Source: Breviolum minutum Mf 1.05b.01
Lineage: Eukaryota; Sar; Dinophyceae; Suessiales; Symbiodiniaceae
Assembly (NCBI GenBank): GCA_000507305.1
Contig: DF241747.1
Location: forward strand, 1 to 64,000
Direction of reading: 5' to 3'
DNA length: 64,000 nt
Positions 60,660-64,000 of this stretch are shown here, one piece after another. The notes under the pieces were generated by a model. That model made no database searches and was not told the origin of the DNA. It saw nothing but the letters and a program-made list of their open reading frames with translations. Every line of letters starts with the position of its first letter. Positions within the stretch are counted from its first letter, which is position 1. Made by a program: the position numbers and the translations under genes.

Positions 60660-62637
60660 CCACGGTACAGGGAGAGGTAGAGACCAATGTGGCTGTTGTG
60701 GGAATCTCAGCAATAGCCCCTTTGTTTTGAGAAGCAAAGCAGGTGTATTTGCGAGGAACACTTTGAAGAGAAAAAACAAAATTAGATGATGTGCCGTCAT
60801 GTTTCACCATGTTTTTGAACCACTTCAAAAATATGTTTGGAGAAAAGACTTGGAAAAACTCGTGAGGTTCGCACTGGCCCGAACGCTGGAGATCTCACTT
60901 ACCAAGCAGAGATCTTCGTGCCACAGGGCAGTCGAGATGCGGTGAACCATTCGGGTCGACCACGTGGAAGCCTCTGACAGACCGACAGACTCGGTAGACC
61001 AAGGCAACGAAAACCATTGCTGAAATGCTGATGTTTAGACTTTTTATGTTTTTTTGCTTATGACACTGATAAGAAATGAACACAAATTTGATGGAAAAAT
61101 TCTAAAAGATGATCAAATGTCATGGCAAGCAGCTGACTAGCATCAACATGATTCAGGTATATATATATATATATGTATATATGAGTCACATGAATGAAAT
61201 TTCTAGAACGTATACCTTTTAACTCAAAGAATGATGAGGGTTCATGAGGTTCATGGGCCATTTATTTCCAACTGCTGAGGTGTAATGTGCGTCCGTGGCC
61301 CTGTTCGGACGTCGCAGCTCGGCAACTTTTAAGCAAACATTTCGGATTTGTGGTGCTGCATGTTGATCATATTATATCATATTGATCTTAAAAGGAAATG
61401 CAGAATTACACCAACGTAGACCCCCAAACAGTTTGAACACCCCACCCCACATGAAGGAAGCCAAAGGAAACCAAAACCATTTCAGAGCCGAAGAAGGCGG
61501 CCACACCAACCAACACCAAGGCAGCCAAGTCCAAGATTGCATTAAGAACCCCAACAGCAAACTGTTTGGGGAAATAGACAGCGCGGCCAAGGAAAGAACC
61601 AGCGCTAGAAGACGCTGCAAAGCTGTCGAAAGCAGCCAGTGATGATCCCAAATCTGCGTGTCCCTCAGTCAAGCTGGAGCTGCTGGAGTCATAGCCAGAA
61701 TTTAAGACATGTACAGAATTCATGGACGAAAAATGATAAGAAATATGTAAAAAATACATATACTAAACCGTTTGGAGCACCATGACTGTTAACGGAATGC
61801 GCTCATTTGAGAAACATTTTCCCACTGGCCAAAGGTCAGAGGCGTGGCAAACCAAATGCAGCGTACCAAGAAAGGTGAGAACCGGTGACGTTGCAGGCTC
61901 AGCCGCTCAACATTCTATTGTGTTTCATTTTCCAGGGGCCAAAAATCAGACCTCCAAATCGTGGGATTCCAGTATGTTGCAATGATGCATGGATATTTTT
62001 GAATATGAGATTTGGGTTGGAGCCGAGTGAACCATTTGATGGAAGAGCTCAACTGCCACTTTGGAACGTGTTTCCATAAATCAATGTTCATGCTCCAAAG
62101 TATCACATGTTATTGCATGATTGCATACTGCAGCTACTTGATCGAATAACACTAGTTTGACAGCTTTGAAAGTTGTGGTTTAGTCTCTCTCGTGGTTTTG
62201 GCTGACAGTGAGGCAAGGCAGATCGGAGTTCTCTGGCGTAAAATCGACGGGTGTTTGCTGCTTTGGAAGACGAGGAAGTTGTGTCGGTATTACGCAACAT
62301 CAACTGAGATGCCATTTGGATGATAAAGATCAAGCTGTAAAACTACTTTGCATCGCGTCGTGGTTTGGCAGCCGTTTTCCAACCGCAATTGCCATCAAGA
62401 GAGTAGATTTCTCTTTTATAGTGGTCAAGAAGAACATGGATGTTTGAGGGATTGAGCAATGGCTAGTAACTGAATCTTAACCCACATTGGATAGGCAGGA
62501 TGAGCGTTTCCAAAAGCTTCAGGTCTTCTCGGTTGTGTTTTTTTTTCCTCCGGATCGCTGGAAGCTGACGCCCTGGCCCAAGCTGACACTGTTTTCTGCC
62601 AAATCCTGGCGTGAACAAATTCTTCGGTGTTTGTCAT
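60660..62637 (-). CDS. Putative minus-strand gene(s), partly resolved, hydrophobic C-half
   Basis: Minus-strand coding-like blocks, 5' to 3': 62637 to about 62500 (MTNTEEFVHARIWQKTVSAW, then EEKKTQPRRPEAFGNAHPAY); 62315 to about 62208 (MASQLMLRNTDTTSSSSKAA, then RRFYARELRSALPHCQ); about 61690 to 61430 (GHADLGSSLAAFDSFAASSS, FLGRAVYFPKQFAVGVLNAI, then the hydrophobic LDLAALVLVGVAAFFGSEMV); about 61012 to 60903 (FHVVDPNGSPHLDCPVARRS with a strong GTAAGTG donor on this strand); possibly about 60770 to 60660. The third block has genome-typical codons on this strand and one or two membrane segments. It may be one gene or two. No family recognised. If real, it runs toward the RS-rich gene. Confidence 0.4.
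61157..61182. repeat. (TA)n microsatellite
   Basis: GTATATATATATATATATGTATATAT tract within the minus-strand gene region. Confidence 0.85.
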
Positions 62638-62739
62638 TGAAGTGTCATATCTTAACCATTTTGAGAACAGATATGAAAGAATCCACATTTTGTCCTTTAT
62701 TTTGGGGGTGTTTGTTTCTGCTTCCGGTTCGGTGTCCTT

Positions 62740-62875
62740 AAGACCTAAAGGGAAGTGGCGTTATCGAAGCTCCGGGGGATGGCGGAATGACCAAGCAGAA
62801 GTTGACGAAGGACAGACAGGGAATGCATTTCGGTAGTAGGTCGTTTGGTGATTTGCTGGACTTGGTTGGCCCGTA
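62740..62875 (+). CDS. Possible plus-strand terminal exon
   Basis: One frame reads SGVIEAPGDGGMTKQKLTKD, then RQGMHFGSRSFGDLLDLVGP and a stop near 62875. The composition is protein-like and unlike the other frames. No upstream exon was linked; it overlaps the territory of the minus-strand models only marginally. Confidence 0.3.
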
Positions 62876-64000
62876 GAATCCATAAGATCATCAATGAGAA
62901 TGTATAGCCTCCTAGAACCAACACTTAAAGAGGCCAGGCCACAAAAGGCGTTGGTTCCCGAAATATACTTCAAGTGCATCTACTTTCTTCACCAATGATC
63001 AAATATCCTGAGCAAGCTTGCGGAAGCTGACCTGCAAAAAACAATTGCTCAGGATTTTTTGGCGGAAGATTCCTCAAAACATGGAAAAGTTAACATATCG
63101 TACTTAAAATTAATGATTTGTCCCGGAAAAACGTGTGAATTGAGGGTTGAAACATGATCGCGTTCTTGCCTAAAGGCTGGCTTATCCACCTGCGAAAAAA
63201 TGGACATCAGGACTTCCACTTAGGGATTTGATGACTGGACCCACCCCCTTTGATGATTCCAGTCACCATGATAGCTCATTTGTTGCTTAAAGGTCTCCCA
63301 ACGACTCGCTTTGCTTCAAATTCTTGTGGCATTCGACAGAGTTCGCTATACGAATTACTTTGGTGAGGGTTTGCTTGGAAATCAACCTTTTTGCCCAACC
63401 TTTTTGTGTGTTTTTGACACCGGGAAAAATCCTCCCATTTTTGTGGGAAAATCTCGGCTCGAGCACCTGCGCCGAACAAAAAACACAAAAACTCCCGCCA
63501 AGATGGCCGAAACTTGGCTGAGAAAAGTGGAGGGCTCATCTAAGGAATAGTGATTTGACAGAAGATAATTGTGAGAAAAATCTGTAGAAACTATGAAACT
63601 CCACGGTTTTACAAAAGCGTTTAGTTGTTCAGCTCAGCGTGGTCGTTGCTAATTGGAGATTGTGAAATATTTTATGATGGTTTCAGATGGGTTTTTCCGT
63701 GCATGCTGGCAAAAGGTGGCATGGGTGTTCTACAACATCCCAGCAAAGACTTGGGAAGCATGCAGTGCCCTCACCCCACATTTGTCTCCCAAAACCGCTA
63801 TGGCCAGTCGATCTTGTTTTTTTTATGTTGAGATTGTGTTGGTTGTTGGCAAATTGCCTGCGTGAGAAAAAGACAAATACAGCTTGAATGCTGAACAAAT
63901 TTAAATCCACTGACGTGTCAACAGTTCGGATCCCAACTTCACCTCGTAGTTTCCAAGAACGGATGGGCACCGGGTACACCAACATGAATGCACTACATGT
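62876..64000. other. Last 1.1 kb, unresolved
   Basis: A plus-strand frame (63311-63550) contains FVGKSRLEHLRRTKN and ends AETWLRKVEGSSKE. Another block near 63690-63830 is open in all plus frames after TTTCAG. These may be exons of a gene that continues past the window. I cannot choose frames with confidence. Confidence 0.3.

Noticed and set aside
61382-61642. Plus-strand Lys/Asn/Glu-rich frame
   Set aside because: The antisense frame uses codons typical of the other genes here and forms coherent hydrophobic segments, so the plus reading is probably the shadow. Not certain.
1-64000. Bacterial or organellar origin, CRISPR arrays, rRNA genes
   Set aside because: Exon-intron structure throughout, no regularly spaced repeats with unique spacers, and no rRNA-like conserved stretches recognised.

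Overview
The window looks like nuclear DNA of a dinoflagellate, most likely a Symbiodiniaceae-type alga. Genes are split into many small exons, nearly all on the + strand one after another. Reading frames can only be kept open if many introns begin with GC or GA as well as GT, and most acceptors read AG|G; GC and GA donors and AG|G acceptors are established traits of Symbiodinium-type genomes. No bacterial features (operons, Shine-Dalgarno sites, CRISPR) were seen. All exon models were built by hand from frame, splice phase and family motifs, without transcript support.

Layout: 1-2.7 kb is the 3' part of a Ty1/copia retrotransposon polyprotein, followed by a degenerate GTCAG repeat. 4.3-6.6 kb is an unrecognised gene. 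7.6-9.8 kb is RRM gene 1. 10.9-15.1 kb is a GT60-type (Skp1 GnT1-like) GlcNAc transferase. 15.5-17.8 kb is a multi-pass membrane protein with a TIR-like domain. 19.2-21.6 kb is an orphan 246-aa gene. 22.0-23.4 kb is RRM gene 2. 24.3-26.6 kb holds two small unknown genes. 28.8-30.9 kb is RRM gene 3. 33.8-38.1 kb is a polycystin-type cation channel with an EF-hand and a ShK-like cysteine module. 39.4-43.8 kb is a PPR-like gene. 44.3-48.2 kb is an FKBP-TPR-cyclophilin dual immunophilin. 48.3-49.4 kb is a second PPR-like gene. 49.9-58.3 kb is a complete dynamin-related GTPase. 58.8-59.9 kb is an RS/KE-rich protein gene whose 5' part is duplicated around a single N, probably an assembly fault. From about 60.6 to 62.6 kb the signal switches to the minus strand (convergent). 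The last 1.4 kb is unclear.

The genes do not form one pathway. Three RRM genes are clear paralogues scattered between unrelated neighbours, which suggests duplication followed by insertion or rearrangement. Several products (dual immunophilin, GT60 enzyme, polycystin, dynamin) are recognisable eukaryotic families. The most distinctive biology is the intron architecture and the domain combinations in the channel, the immunophilin and the TIR-like membrane protein.
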